This document shows, piece after piece, positions 1-12,138 of a DNA stretch of 64,000 bases; within the stretch, counting starts at the first letter, position 1, and each line of letters starts with the position of its first letter. The position numbers and the translations under genes were made by a program. Under the pieces are notes generated by a model. That model saw nothing but the letters and a program-made list of their open reading frames with translations. It did not search any database and had not been told where the DNA came from. Origin of the DNA: Oscheius onirici (taxonomy: Eukaryota; Nematoda; Chromadorea; Rhabditida; Rhabditidae); the NCBI GenBank assembly GCA_932521025.1, contig OW051471.1:3658001-3722000 (forward strand), in the 5' to 3' direction.

Positions 1-183
1 TCAGCCTGAGAGTCTCCGGAACTGCTCGGCGAGTGCTGTTGTGGCATTTCAGAGTCCTAGAGGAAACTGTTACCGTATTCAGAAGCAGGTACTCACTTCT
101 GATTGATCCACATTGTGGTCGTTGATGTGATGTTCCACTGTAGAGAATGTCTGTAAACATTCTTGGCAGTCGAATGTGTTCAT
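1..183 (-). CDS. Zinc-finger-like protein, partial
   Basis: Two exons are visible on the minus strand, and the gene runs off the left edge. Exon 183..97 starts with ATG directly behind a TTTCAG, which could be a trans-splice or intron acceptor, and encodes 29 residues. A 40-nt intron (GTGAGT..TCTAG, 96..57) follows, then an in-frame exon from 56 to the edge that is rich in Ser, Gln and Pro. The first exon contains FDCQECLQTFSTVEHHINDH. This has a C-x2-C pair, then a phenylalanine and a histidine pair, like a C2H2 finger but with shorter than canonical spacing (C-x9-H-x3-H). A nucleic-acid-binding role is inferred only from this motif. Further exons may lie on either side, so it could also be an internal piece of a larger factor. 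Confidence 0.45.
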
Positions 184-3100
184 CTGAAATCTTCCATTAT
201 GAGAAGGAAGTAAGGAGTTTACGAGAATGAGAGCGTGTGCTCTCTTAAGCCAGGATCATGGCACAGAATAAACTCGGCAGTCTGATTGAGCTCAGATGTT
301 CCGCCGTCGAGAGCAAGCTCTGTGAGGGAAAAGAGGGAGTGTCTCTTTGCCTCTCCTTATTCTGACTGTTTTGAGGTCAAGCGAGGCTGCGCGGCAAACA
401 TGCCACCGTCTTGTTAGCTGCCGATGGACACGCAAAAGAAGGAAAGGAGATGAGGAGGGAAACAAAAACCTGGGAGGCCAACCGATTGCCTCATTTCCTA
501 GCTTTTTTTCTCTAGATTGGTTCTCGGTTGTCAGACTTTCCTTCTTTCCTTTGCAGCTCAAAAGACGAAACTATAAACTTTCCGGTTCGCTTTGATAAGG
601 ATTCAAAAAGTTTTCGTAGCAATCTTCGAAGATCATGACAAACTCTCGTTTGAGACAGTAGCCATGAGGTCAAGCCTCGCTAGCAAACAGCGGTCGGGCT
701 AGACTCTGAAGTAGTTTGGCTATTGGAAAGAGATTCAGAGGCTGAATCAGTTGGTCGGCTTCTTTTTCAAAGGGCTATCCGATGGCCTTTGAAGTGCCAG
801 ACCATACTCCTACGCCAACTGTTGCCTTGTGAGTAATCGCAGCTGTGAGTAAGGACAGACAGCCGCCAGTCCAGATCTCATGCACAAGAACACATGGTTC
901 CGATTCGCAGAGAGATGGGACAAGAGTCATGGGTCAGCTTGAGAGTTAGATTTATAGAACCAGAATTGTCGTGTGTAGTCTTCAAAACTGGAGAGAAATT
1001 TGAGAGATACCAAAAGTTACTCAGTCTCGGGAAGCAAAGAGGTCTCTCGAGAATGGGGGTGTTAGCTTCAAACAAACCCAAACCATGTTGTAAGCCAAAT
1101 GTTTTCAGAAACCTGGCAAAATGAAGCTTGGAAATCACTAGTATCAACGGATAGAAAAGAGCTGACTCAGATGAATGGCTCTCGCTGGAATGAAACAAAA
1201 GTAAGAGACTTGACCAGTTGTCGATGACTGAACGCTTGAGTCAGAAGGAGGACAGAGAGAGAATGAATTGACTTGCTGACACTGTTCGTGACGTACTGGT
1301 AAGGCTGGGGGTAAAAGTTGAAAGCGGATAGGGCGCATGCGAGGACGGGGCCCGCAACACTCAAATAGAAAAGCAAGAGTAAACAGGAGTCAGCACGGAC
1401 GTGAGGCTCGCACTCCGTGATCGGTAATGGCCAGTAGCAGCAGTTCAAGAGAAAGAAGGAGTGACCCCACACACACGGGAGAGGGCAACAGTTGGACACA
1501 TGTGCCGTCGGTTGTGGCCTGCCTGGCGCAGAGGGTGGTACGGACATCCAACTGGCTCAGATGGGAGCACTCTCCCTCTGTCCCAAGCAAAAACTATAAG
1601 AGAGTCGTAAGTCCGAAGGACCTCAATAAGACGGACTGATCAAGGAAGGCGTGGGAGATAACTATTCTGTTTGAGCTCCCACATAATTCCACGGGCGACT
1701 AGTGGACAGCATGTTTTGAACTGTATTTTAGCAGTATGTACGTAGTTTACTGTGTCGAAAAGGAATTTCAGAAGTATAGAGCTGCAAATTGGAGAAAAGA
1801 GTCGTACTCACTTAGACTGTAAGAACAAAATGATCAAATGGGTTCGGATGTCTTGGTAGGACAATGAGTTAAAATAGTACCCGATTCGTGATGATCGCTT
1901 GCTTAGAACTCAATATATTTTGCCATAGCCTATTCGTCTGAACAGTTTTGATCGAAAAGACTCTTATTCATTCAGGAGCTACTTAGGACACGAGCCATGT
2001 TGCCTGTACACTCTGAATTGAAGCCAGACCCTAACAATCAGTCGAACTGTCGAAGAGTAATCAGTTCTTCTGGAGATAATGGTCTGATAGGGTGATGAGA
2101 ATCTGATCAAAGTTTGAAGATGCGAATGCCATGTCCTCCAAAGACTGGCTGACCAGAAGAGCATGAGCCACTGACCTCCCACTGGGAGGGAGCGAGCGGT
2201 ATCTTGAGACACACAAAAAAGTGAGCAACTGGCCGCCAGACGTACTGACCAAAGGCGGAAGCGCGTGTGCTTCGCCGTCAAACAGTAGACCGACAAACAC
2301 GAAGAAAACTCGGGGGTCAGCAGCGGAAAAGCTCTGTACAACACGATTCTCTCCTTCCAGTTTAACACTTTTGTTTGTCACGTCTTGCCATGGCTTCGTA
2401 GCAGGCGTGCCTCTGCGCAGAGCCGTAAACAGCGCGAGAGTAGAAGCTCCGGAGAGTGGGGTCACATGTCAGGGAACGATCTGCTGTAAACTCAGAAGCT
2501 GTTGACCTCTCTATCTCTGGACGACACATGGTCAGCAGTGTGACCTGAATTCGCAGGCCCACATGGCTGCAATGAGACTAATAGCCAGGGGTAATTTGTC
2601 AGAGTTTATTCGTATGTGAAAGACGATACCAGTAGTGATGCTTTTTCTGTAGGAAGAGTCTATCTGGTCTTCTTGCTGAAATGAATACTGTTAGTTCATT
2701 CCTCCGAAGCGTTGTCATAAGTCTTTGGAACTCAAAAGATCTGGAGAACTTGCTCAAACGAGAGTACAGTTCAACATTATTGAAAAACCTAGAAAGTCGT
2801 GTTCTTCCAAAATACGCGAACAAGTAGACGTCTTTTTCGAGAACAAGTGAAGCAAGTGGAGCTTTGTGAAATTGTTATCGTGCTTTTTTTTGTTCTAGAA
2901 AACTTTCAAAAACACAAAAGGTAATTAGTCATTTTGAGAATTAAATTGTCGCGATAACTTTTTTTTCCAGTTTGGATACAGCAGCTTCCAGAAGTAGTTG
3001 CTGGGAGAATAGGAATCGAAGCGGCAGTGGGACAGTTTGTCACTTCGCAAAAGATAAGGAACTTGTTACTTTGGATCTGAAAAGGGGGTTGCGAAACTTG

Positions 3101-3213
3101 TTTTACTTTGACGGGAACCAAGTTGAGTATATTGTATTACTAGCAGTTTCCTTTGCGGTTTCAACTTTTCAGTGATTTGTAGTTGTTAAAATCACGTCGA
3201 AAGAGTTTCAAGC
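184..3213. other. Intergenic, no supported gene
   Basis: I found no chain of exons with consistent phase on either strand. Open frames here (for example 2061-2465 minus) have no recognisable domains and overlap one another in several frames. The stretch separates two minus-strand genes and presumably holds the promoter of the zinc-finger-like gene. The 3080-3213 part could hold a short alternative 3' exon of the ShKT gene. Confidence 0.4.
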
Positions 3214-4769
3214 TCACCTTTTAACAAAAGGCGACTGCATATAGTATTGTGGCCGTTTGCAGAAGCCACAACTCTTAGCACAATACAATCTGAGTAATTC
3301 CCCGTCGGCACTGTTACATAGCCCTCCTTCTGCCAGATGAGAGCAAGTTTCCAACTCATCACGACAGACGGAAACCGAATCGGCTAGAGAAGGCGGCAAA
3401 GAACACATCTGGCAGGAACGGGGACAGTATTCGGCTGCTGCGGCCAGACGACATCCACCCGCATGGCGAACAGCCTCACAATCCACTTTTATCGAATCGA
3501 AGCATTGCAGACCTAGGTTTTAAATCTCATCGAAAGAAAAAAAGAGTGGTACCATTACAGTTCCGACAGCGAACAGGACAGAGTTTCAGATAGAAACCAG
3601 GTCGAGCAAGACAAGCTTCTTCAGTTACCTTGCTACATGTTCCCGGATCCCGATCTCGGCACCCTAACAGAGAAACCAGAGCTTTGAGATGTTTCTCCGA
3701 TGGATAGGTCGGTTCTACGTCTCCAGGAGGAAAGAATTCCCTGGTCGGGGCCCGCCGGATGTCTTCCCTTGGATAATAGCCCGTCTGTTGAGGCACCCAG
3801 TACGGCGGTCTGAAAAAGTCTCTCGGGCTACAGTATGCTTCTACGGGTCATTCTTAAACTGCGTGGTTGTTGTGTGCTGGTCACTTGCAGTCGGAGGACA
3901 GCTGCCAGCCCAGAGTCGCGCACACAAAAAGCGGCCAGCCATGCCGCGCTCTCACCTAATAGGTTCGGGCTGAGGTGGTTCGGGCAAGAAGACGGGGGTC
4001 ACAGCAGGATAAATTGGCTGTATTGATGCCGGCGGAGAGACGTCTTCAATGCGATTCGATGAGATGGGAGATTTTGTGGGAGAACGGCGGAGAGAACTTT
4101 CGGGTCTACAATAAAGATTTTCTTTCGCACAAAGTCATGATACAGTTTGTTCGAAAAGAAGACTTTATGACCTAAAACCAATAGTTTTTGCTTTCGATAC
4201 AGATTCTTAGCGATTCAGCTTTCAAAGAGCTAACGCTTCTCAAGTTTGTGACTGAGGATGGGTAACGTGAATCTATCGGAATTTGGATCTCTTCTTTTGG
4301 AACGAGTCATTGCCCGTCTCGCTCTTTTAGAAGCCACAGACTCGACAGTTATACAACCATGTCTTTGTGACCACGTGTGACACAACATGAAACTCACTTA
4401 ATTCCTGGCGGAATGACAAGAGGTGTACTGACAGGACTCTCAGCAGTAGTGGTCATGTTCTTCTTCTTACTGGGCCGACAGACTCCACACAAAATGGGAC
4501 AGTAATCCCGGAGCATGGCATCACATTCTCCTTTTCTATCATCCGTACAAGAGACAAATTTCGAGTTTTCACAGACGTCTGTTTAGTCGATTAGAGCAGC
4601 ATGAAAACAAAATACCTGTACAGTTCCCACACATCTTCTTGCAAAATTCCCTAGCGTAGCCCGGTCGAACAGAGCAGTCATTCAAATTACAATAGGGACT
4701 GCGATCGACACAGTCAGCTGAAGTTTGGCAGGGAAGAAAGAGGAGGATGAGAGGAAGTACGAACAACAT
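3214..4769 (-). CDS. Secreted protein with five ShKT domains
   Basis: Five exons (4769..4616, 4578..4398, 4105..3956, 3809..3553, 3485..3214) join in frame to a 337-residue product. Residues 1-18 are a hydrophobic signal peptide (MLFVLPLILLFLPCQTSA). Five six-cysteine ShKT modules follow: two near the N-terminus, then a proline-rich linker of about 90 residues, then three more. Each shows the family pattern ending in C-x3-C-x2-C, for example REFCKKMCGNC and LYCAKSCGFC. ShKT modules are disulphide-bonded extracellular domains. In nematodes they occur in cuticle-associated, secreted and protease-linked proteins, so an extracellular structural or binding role is inferred. No catalytic domain is present. 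The last exon either stops at the TGA ending at 3214, or is spliced at the AG|GTGAGC overlapping that stop to add a short tail. Confidence 0.85.
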
Positions 4770-5222
4770 TTGGACAAATGTGGTGCGTGAAGGATACGAG
4801 TGGAGGAAAGGCGATACATCGCGGGGAAGGAAGAAGAGTCGCTCGCAAACAATCTACTTCTGTACTTTGAGTACTTTTGGAAAAGCTCTTTTTCAACTCA
4901 GGATGAATATATATCGCAAGTTCTACCAAGCTGATTCGGACCTCATCCCACACGGTATCGCTGTTCCTTTATTGTCAGGAGGTTCTCTCCTAAAGCAGGC
5001 AGAACATGCCCAGTCTTGCAAGATTTATCCTTCCGCCAGACAGTCTTCAGAGATGCCGTGTTTTGACTGACTATGAAATCTTTCTCGTGATAGCATTTTG
5101 TGCTCATAAACTACAATTTTTGTCATCTCGTTTTAGGAATCGTTAAAGGCATGTTGCTGGCAGAAGAAGAGTAGTTCTCTTGTTGTCCCAACAAATTTAA
5201 CAATTTATTTACATTATCAAGC
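4770..5222. other. Intergenic, upstream of ShKT gene
   Basis: No coding exon chain is seen. It is the likely promoter region of the minus-strand ShKT gene. A 107-codon plus-strand frame at 4747-5070 overlaps the signal-peptide exon and has no domain features. Confidence 0.4.
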
Positions 5223-5400
5223 CTCTTGCAAGTTCATATCGGATGTCTTGTCATTCGAGCATTCCTATGCCACAAGTGCCCGGCCAGTCTCTGAACGTCG
5301 TCGCTCCATCGTCTTCTTGGTCCTCCACTATGTCTCCTACCTTCAAATGATGTCCAATCAGAGACCCTTGGTCCGTCTGTTCGGATCCATTAGAGTGGTC
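5223..5400 (-). mobile_element. LINE retrotransposon C-terminal remnant
   Basis: Read on the minus strand, this segment encodes a stretch containing GGPRRRWSDDVQRLAGHLW followed by HRNARMTR and a stop. It matches the signature at the C-terminus of reverse transcriptases of RTE/CR1-type LINEs: a basic Pro-Arg run, RW-x-DD, then a Trp and an Ala-x-x-Arg. Only the extreme C-terminus is recognisable and no polymerase domain is present upstream, so this is a dead fragment. The 163-codon plus-strand frame covering it (5248-5739) is probably a shadow. Confidence 0.55.
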
Positions 5401-5877
5401 TTCTCGGCACAGAGGAGTTTTATAGAGAGTGTCTTCCGACTCAAATCTGTCAGCTGCTTACTTTTCGTTACGCGAAATTGCGTACGATTTTTATTCAAAT
5501 TTGTGTACACAAAACTTATACGACTTATACGACAAAACTTATACGCCAGCGAAAAATTGTTGTACGAGACAATTGTGTGCCGTATACACGCCCCGCTTCT
5601 GCCCTACCAAGGCATCCATCCTCCCGAGGTCGGTAAATTGGTAGTAGCATGCTACGAAGATAAAGCGTTCTTGGAGTCAGACTTGGCACCTGTCCAGATT
5701 ATAGAACGTAAGCCTGATTTCTCTGGCCCCTCAGATTAGACCCGCACGCAATTGAGCTTGCTCTGGCGTTGATTACGGGGTAAACTTTATCTTTATACAC
5801 GCTCCGTCAAACGTATCCCTCGTAGAATTTACTTTACACCGCACTTTCTAAGAGAATAACACTTTAAAATATACATA

Positions 5878-6251
5878 GTTTGTTCAGCAGCTCAGTGGAA
5901 AAAGCGTCGCCATTATGAAATTCGTGACGAGAACCACGGGGCAGTCCTTTAACCAATTGCAGCCGAATTCAGTGCTTTTTATGTTTTTTCACCTTTTTTT
6001 AAAGTTAGCTTATTGTATTTTCGCTTTGTCGGACGAACAAACGGGTATGCGCCCCTTCATCTGTGTCCACGAGCCTACATGACACAATGCTTGTAACATA
6101 CTGGTCTTCTATCGGTGATCTCCTTGTTGTTCTCAGTCTACCGGTGGTGGGAACACTAAATCCGGCTGCAATGGCTTAAAGGACTGCCCCCGTGGCTCCC
6201 GTCACGAATTTCATAACGGCGACGCTTTTTCTGCTAAGCTGCTGAACAAAC
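5878..6251. mobile_element. 374-bp MITE with about 75-bp inverted termini
   Basis: The left arm (5878 to about 5952) and the right arm (about 6177 to 6251) are near-perfect inverted repeats, starting GTTTGTTCAGCAGCT and sharing the core GAAATTCGTGACG. Both ends are flanked by TA, as expected for a Tc1/mariner-type TA target duplication. There is no coding capacity. A degraded relative lies in a kinase-gene intron near 15.5 kb. The stretch 5401-5877 holds nothing else I can support. Confidence 0.75.
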
Positions 6252-6386
6252 TATAACTTCAGTTCTCCAGTTTGTTGTGTTAATACCTTATTTCCTCCGT
6301 AACATTTAGGTCTTTCTCAATGGAGCACGTTTCTCTTTTCGTGTTTTCTCTCTATTTTTACTACATAAATTCTTTGTAAATTTAGG

Positions 6387-8496
6387 ATGGAGCAGGAATT
6401 CGGAATTGAGGAGTATGTCGATGGCCAAATGAATCCAATTCCTTGCATTTTGAAACAACTTTATACAGATTTTATCGTCCAGGAGATTGGTGGTTTGCTC
6501 CTTTCATTTCCTTGAAAAAATGCTTCAATATAGAGAATAACGAAGCGATTTCTATTCGTCCCAATTGCCTAAAAGTATCGCAACAAGAAGATGCAGAAAA
6601 AGTGGATGTGCCAGCACCTGAATGCCTGACTGCCGACGTCTTGGAAGATTTGGACAAATACGTTTCGGCTCTTGGAGAAAAATCGAAAGAAATCTTCTCC
6701 ATCAACACAAAGGTACCTTTTTTGAATTTTGTTTGAACAAATCTATGTTTTAGGGCTTTTCCAAGGAGGAAAGAACGTCAATACACAAGTTTATTCGACA
6801 ACGCTTTGCTGGAACTTTGAATACGGAGCTGAAAGACGATGACATTGTTGTCACATCAAGCAGCGGAGACAGAAACGCTAGGTTCGTTTTTCTGTATGAT
6901 GTTAAATAAAATACTCTCAGGAAACGAAAAAGATGGTCTCCGGACAATCCAGACTATCTCCATTTCACTCTGGCCAAGGAAAACAAGGATACAGCTTACG
7001 CTCTCGGAATTGTGGCCAAATTCATTGGCGTGAAGCCGGATCTTTTTCGAACTTGTGGAATCAAGGACAAAAGAGCCGTAACTTCCCAGAAAGTCAGCTG
7101 TTATCGAGTCGAGAAGGTTTTTTTCTTCATCTCTTCGCAATGCAAGAAAGTTCAGGAAAAGTTGATAAAGATTATTCCCCGGCTCCGTGATTTCACCTTG
7201 TTCGACTTTGAATACAGAAAGGAAGGACTAAAGATGGGTGGACACTGGGGAAATCGATTCAACATAGTTCTGAGGTGACTTTTGGCTACTTTCGTTATAA
7301 TTATCTCTTCAGAAATGTTCCGCCAGCCTCCCGAGAAGAGATGGCCGAGAGATGTGAGGTCTTCAAGAGTAAAGGATTCATCAACTACTTTGGAACCCAA
7401 CGATTCGGATCTTCACTGAATAATACTGCCGAGACGGGAAGACTGATTCTACAGAGAAAATGGGAAGCGGCCGTGAAAAATATTATGAAAGTTACTGCTG
7501 AAAGTGAGTTTTTAGCTAAGGTTTAAGTAAAAAAATACTCGTTTAGTGGGAAAGACGACAGTTTCCGAAGCAGCAGCTCACTTTTTGGAGACGGGTGATG
7601 CTCAGGCCGCTTTGAAGAAACTGAGAGGAGGACAGACCTTTGCCTCTACCGAATCGAACATCTTCAGAGCTCTTACCCGTGGAAGAACTTGGCAACAAAT
7701 AGCTTTTGTCCTTTTTCTATTTATATGAAGAATTCAGTGCCTGACGGAAGTGCTGCCAGTTAACATTCGAAGTCTGTACGTCCACGCGTATCAGAGTCTC
7801 ATATGGAACAAACTTGTCACTCAGAGAGTCCGCGAATTTGGCTGTGAAGCCGTAACGGAAGATGTTGACAAGGACGGCAACTGGCTAACGGACGGAAATA
7901 TCTTCTCGGCCTATATTCCTCTACCGGGAAGCGACTTGAAACTATTCCCAGAATACGGTTCTTTTTATCGTTTTACTCGTAAAAACTACTCTTTCAGCGA
8001 AAGAATGGCTCAATGAACTGCTAGCCAAAGACGGTCTCACAAACGATTCGTTCATAGGACTCCGAGAGTCAGTTTTCCTTCCTTATACAATAATTAAATA
8101 ATTTTAGTCGATTTTCACTAGGAGACTCCTCTCGTCCCCTCTTAGTCCTTCCCGGCAATGTTCAGTACAAATTCATCTTCTATTCACAGCCTCGAGAAGT
8201 TCTTCAGGTATTTTTATCTGAAATTTCCATAAAACCATATTCAGGACGGCTTGATTGACAGGAAAGAGCAGAAAACAGAAAGCGACAACAATGGTGATCT
8301 CCTGGCTCTGAAGATACAGTTCAATCTTCCGAACGGCGTCTATGCCACTGTGGCTCTTCGACAGGTGACTGGCTACGATATGGGAAAGGGCAATATGGCC
8401 GAGGCTGGAAAGGAGCTGCTGCAGGCAGCTGAACGGGACGAGATCGCCGAAGACGAGATTCAAAATGATGGTGAAATCGCTGAAGCGATCGAATAG
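6387..8496 (+). CDS. pus7: tRNA/mRNA pseudouridine synthase, TruD/PUS7 family
   Basis: Eleven exons (6387-6489, 6534-6712, 6754-6881, 6921-7116, 7147-7274, 7313-7503, 7547-7701, 7738-7957, 7998-8067, 8108-8207, 8245-8496) join to 573 residues. The product converts uridine to pseudouridine in RNA. Family motifs appear in order: KENKDTAYAL, the GIKDKRA block holding the predicted catalytic Asp, GNRFNIVLRN, the NYFGTQRFG segment, YVHAYQSLIWN, and a C-terminal YATVALRQV. The fifth acceptor (CAATGCAAG) is weak. Intron 7 appears to use a GC donor (ATA|GCTTTTG). The ATG follows TTTAG|G, which could be a trans-splice site. The C-terminus is acidic. The gene is complete, and length fits the eukaryotic PUS7 family. 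Confidence 0.92.
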
Positions 8497-8771
8497 TTGT
8501 TGTTGTTACATTTCTTGTTGTTGATAAATTGTTTGCTTGCAGAGACATTTGGCTCAGTTATTCGTTATGACGTCTTCCTTACCTCTCATTATAAGCTAAG
8601 TTTGTAGCTGCGTGATTGATATATACCAAGGAAAGCCTCTAAAGTAGACTGCTGCAATTATTTTCGCACATATGTGTTTGCCTTTTTTTTCATCTTCTTG
8701 GCCACAACTTATCAGGGTTTTGTTCTATTCCATATCTTGCCGATTGATCTTTCTATAAGCGTTTTTCTTTG

Positions 8772-8805
<34 letters not shown>

Positions 8806-8929
8806 CCTCTTCTCAGCGAACCGCAGTCCGCCTTTCAAATTATCTGTTCTTCAGCATAATTCTATTACTGAGATATAGGCTTTTGTTAAACGTTATTTTC
8901 AAAGTTTTATTCTTCAGAACTAGATAAAA
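8497..8929. repeat. Intergenic with (TA)n microsatellite
   Basis: This is the 433-bp gap between the PUS7 and FBXO7 genes. A pure TA tract of about 31 nt lies at 8773-8803. The sequence just before 8930 (TTCTTCAG then 13 nt to the ATG) could be the trans-splice acceptor of the next gene. No other feature is seen. Confidence 0.6.
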
Positions 8930-10733
8930 ATGAGTGATCCGTCGCCAGAAGAACTCTTGGACACGGTCAATCGCTGTGTCAGCAACTTTTTCGACCACAA
9001 TAAGTTCTCCGTCAGTCCATTTTAAATTTATTTATTCTAAACGTAAACTTTTTTCAGGCTGAAACGATGAACACATGGCAGACAGCTCTCCATCAGGGAA
9101 AGGACTGTCTTTTCCGTCCGAGAGAAGTCACCCCGCAGAATCAATTCTACATCCAGGTCTCGATTATGGTCTTCCGCGATCAGAAAACCATTGTTGTCAA
9201 CACGATGCAGCTCAAAGGTTCGTCTTTTTTTTCAGCTAAAAAAGATACTTTTAGGTGGGGATCATACCCTAATCGACAGCTTCCAAGTCTCGCTATACAG
9301 AATTGAAGGAGATGTCAGGGACAAATTGGCTTCTGTCCTCACAAAAGTTGGTAAGCTAGAACTTTTTTCTTGTGAATTATGCCAATTTTTATAGGCCTTC
9401 TCTCGCTGCCACAGATGCTCCAAATCCGCCTCATCCGAAACAAAATCTTCCAATTTCTTCCCGTGAAAGATATGCTGAATCTGGAGGCCACGTGCAATTT
9501 GGTCAGAGACATTTGTTCCCTCCGCGAAGTGGATCAGTCTTATTGGAAGAAGCAATTGAAAAAGTGGGAGTTTATGTTTGTTTTTATAGCCTGAAGTTCA
9601 GAGATTTCGACAAGGAAAAGGAGGATACACAGTCGACTTATCGAGAAGCCTACAAACAGGAAGCGATGAAAAGGAAGATGTCCTCGTCCGTCTCTTCCTC
9701 CGTCGTATGTTCAAAAGGTTCACATTAGAAATATAAAAGCTTTAGAATGCTCGTCGATTGGACGATGATCCACTGAGAATCTATGACCCGCTGCGAGACG
9801 ACCGTTTTGTGCCTCGTCGACCTCTTCAGCCAGATCCAATGTGGCCGGATCCCTTGAATCCATTCGGGCCAGGCGTACATAATCCAAACGGACCATTTTG
9901 TAAGTTTATTCACTTTGTTCCTGTACTACATTTTACATTTACATTTTTATTGACGGAATCAAAGGGGCTCCTGTACTAATCGTCCGAAAAAACCGCCGAC
10001 TTCATACCAGGCCGAACGCTTTGAAAATCTTTTTAACCATTTCCAAACAAGAAGCACTGAATTGTTTGTCATCTTGCTACGCTTATGATATACTGGACGA
10101 GTTTTGTTATGTTATATTGAAGACGTTTTTTTCGCATTATGACCTCTCTATAAGAAACCTGTAACTTTTCGTTTGTTGTTTTGCCTCAAAATTACCCCTT
10201 TCAACCGAATCACGTTCAGCAAGCTTCGAAGTTTCGGCAGCGTCTAAAACTTTGCATCACATAAAGAAGCCGAAAATTGTCACTGTCACTCCCAACTAGT
10301 CTGAAAGGTTCGAAAATGGTGCCATATTTCGTAAGCAGACAGTCTTACGTTTGAGCACTTATCAACGTTTGGAAGAAATAATGTTTGTTTGTCACTTACA
10401 AAGACCACTCGTTTTCTGTCGGAAACCATCAACTATCTGGTTCACACGCGAAACACTTGAACCGTTCCTTTCTCTCCTTTTCAAATCGAATTAGCTGTAA
10501 TTTCTCCCCATCCAAAAACCTAACGGAACACGAGTGGACTAGCCCCCTCTTTCGCTTAATCAAAGAGAGATGCGCGGGAGAAGAGGCTAATTTACGGTTT
10601 TTCAGTCGGAGGACCCGGTACCGGTCCGGAACTGATGCCCAGCAGACCTCAACGTTTTCCCCAGCCTCGTGGACCACCTGGAGGAATGGGACCATCCGGC
10701 TGGCCGCAGTTCGATCGCCACGATTTCATCTAA
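8930..10733 (+). CDS. fbxo7: FBXO7/PI31-type F-box protein
   Basis: Seven exons (8930-9010, 9058-9217, 9255-9350, 9395-9563, 9590-9704, 9746-9899, 10606-10733) give 300 residues. Residues from about 20 to 110 resemble the FP dimerisation domain shared by FBXO7 and proteasome inhibitor PI31. An F-box follows (LPQMLQIRLIRNKIFQFLPV, then a hydrophobic CNLVRDI stretch). The tail is rich in Pro, Gly and Arg and ends RHDFI, as in the PI31 C-terminal domain. Family members bind SKP1-cullin-1 through the F-box and act on the proteasome. The N-terminal ubiquitin-like domain of vertebrate FBXO7 is absent. The last intron (9900-10605) is unusually long for this locus. I see no feature inside it. Confidence 0.85.
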
Positions 10734-12138
10734 TTCTACCAGTTTCCGCCTCTACCATTCTAAAACATCTGGCCTCTCTTTCGACCCCATTCGCAGCAAG
10801 AGTGTGCATTTTGGATAGCTATCGATCGGCCGCCGTTCCAATCGCCTTCCCTCTCCTCCCGTTTCGACCGTCTTCTTTCTTTTGCGTATAGTCTCGAGAC
10901 ACACTCCGTAAAAACACTTGTGATTGTACATATTCCCAGTATATTTCTCCCTGAAAGAATCGTATTTTGTTTGGAAAACTTTGTAAGCTGTGATCCTGTA
11001 TCCATCATCATTCGCTTATTTCCATGCTTATTTCATAAAAATGAGCAGAAAACCCAGATTTTATCTGTGGATCGCATAGGAACATTTGCATGCGCTTCCT
11101 TCTTCTAAAAACAGTGTTTTCTTTGACTTAAAAACTGGCCAGTTTCAAGAAAGAAACTGAAGAGATTCTCACAAAACCTTCTTGTTTTTCCGTCCGGATC
11201 TTTGTTCTTCCCTCAACTTTTCTCCCTATCGATTTAAAACCGTTTGTCCGCTCTGGAACAGTTCCAGTCCTTCGAATTGACCCCTCGCGTGGGTGTCTGT
11301 CGTTTCCATTGTGATTCATTTACGGGCCCGCTTACTCACGCCATCTGGCCCATCAAATGACCCATGCGACCCTAACTTTTTCTCATCGCTTTTTCTAACC
11401 ACATTCCATCCAAAGAGTTGGCAAGTGGTAAAAATGTAGCAGCCAGTTCTGTGTTTAGTCGCCGGTGGCTACTCAATACGACCTTATTCGCGCGCTCAGT
11501 CTCTCTCTGACACACAGCGAAAACAGGTCTTTTCTCCTTGTATCCCTATTGTATTCCATCCCTTATCATCTCTTCATCATCATTTCAACCCCGCCACACT
11601 CTCCCGAGAGATGTTTGTCCTTGTAAATCGTACACTTCACTTCCTTTATCATAACTTTTCACAAGTTGTTTTTATCTAAATTGGTTTAGAATAATTGAGA
11701 GGGAAAACCTATGCATTCGTACGACACTCGAATGCAGGACGGGTAGAGTGACAAGTGGATTAGTTGGCGCAAGTAACCGGCTCAACTCCTTTCTTCTCCG
11801 TTCTTTTCTCTTTGTCAGCGTGTTCCGCTCCTCAAAAATCTTTTTGTTTGTGCTGCTTGAAGGAAATTTTGTAAGGAAAAGGAAGCGCATAACATTCAAC
11901 AAGTTTTAAAAGTCTGAAAACGCTGTTTCCCTTTTCATGCCCATGTTTGTTCCTCTCATTGTCTCGAAAAATGTTTTTGAACAAATGTTGAAGTTCATAA
12001 CGGTCAGTAGTACTAACAAAACTTGAAAGTAGGATAAAACCAGCATTTTGGTCATTTCACTCGTCGAAGTTCTGTGTTTTATCTTCAAAATCTTGAGATT
12101 GGCTTTTTCTAACAAACAAAGTTTTTCAGTTGCCTCTC
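10734..12138. other. Intergenic, promoter side of CDK16 gene
   Basis: No supported exon is present. AT-rich and pyrimidine-rich sequence leads to a TTTTTCAG acceptor at about 12128, just before the first CDK16 start, so 5'UTR sequence or a promoter is likely here. Confidence 0.4.

Noticed and set aside
2061-2465. 134-codon minus-strand frame in the upstream region
   Set aside because: No domain, no consistent exon chain, and several competing frames. Not enough to call a gene.
5248-5739. 163-codon plus-strand frame
   Set aside because: Its first part is antisense to the LINE remnant, the rest is AT-rich low complexity, and no splice context is present.
10385-10891. 168-codon plus-strand frame
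   Set aside because: It covers the last FBXO7 intron and terminal exon in another frame.
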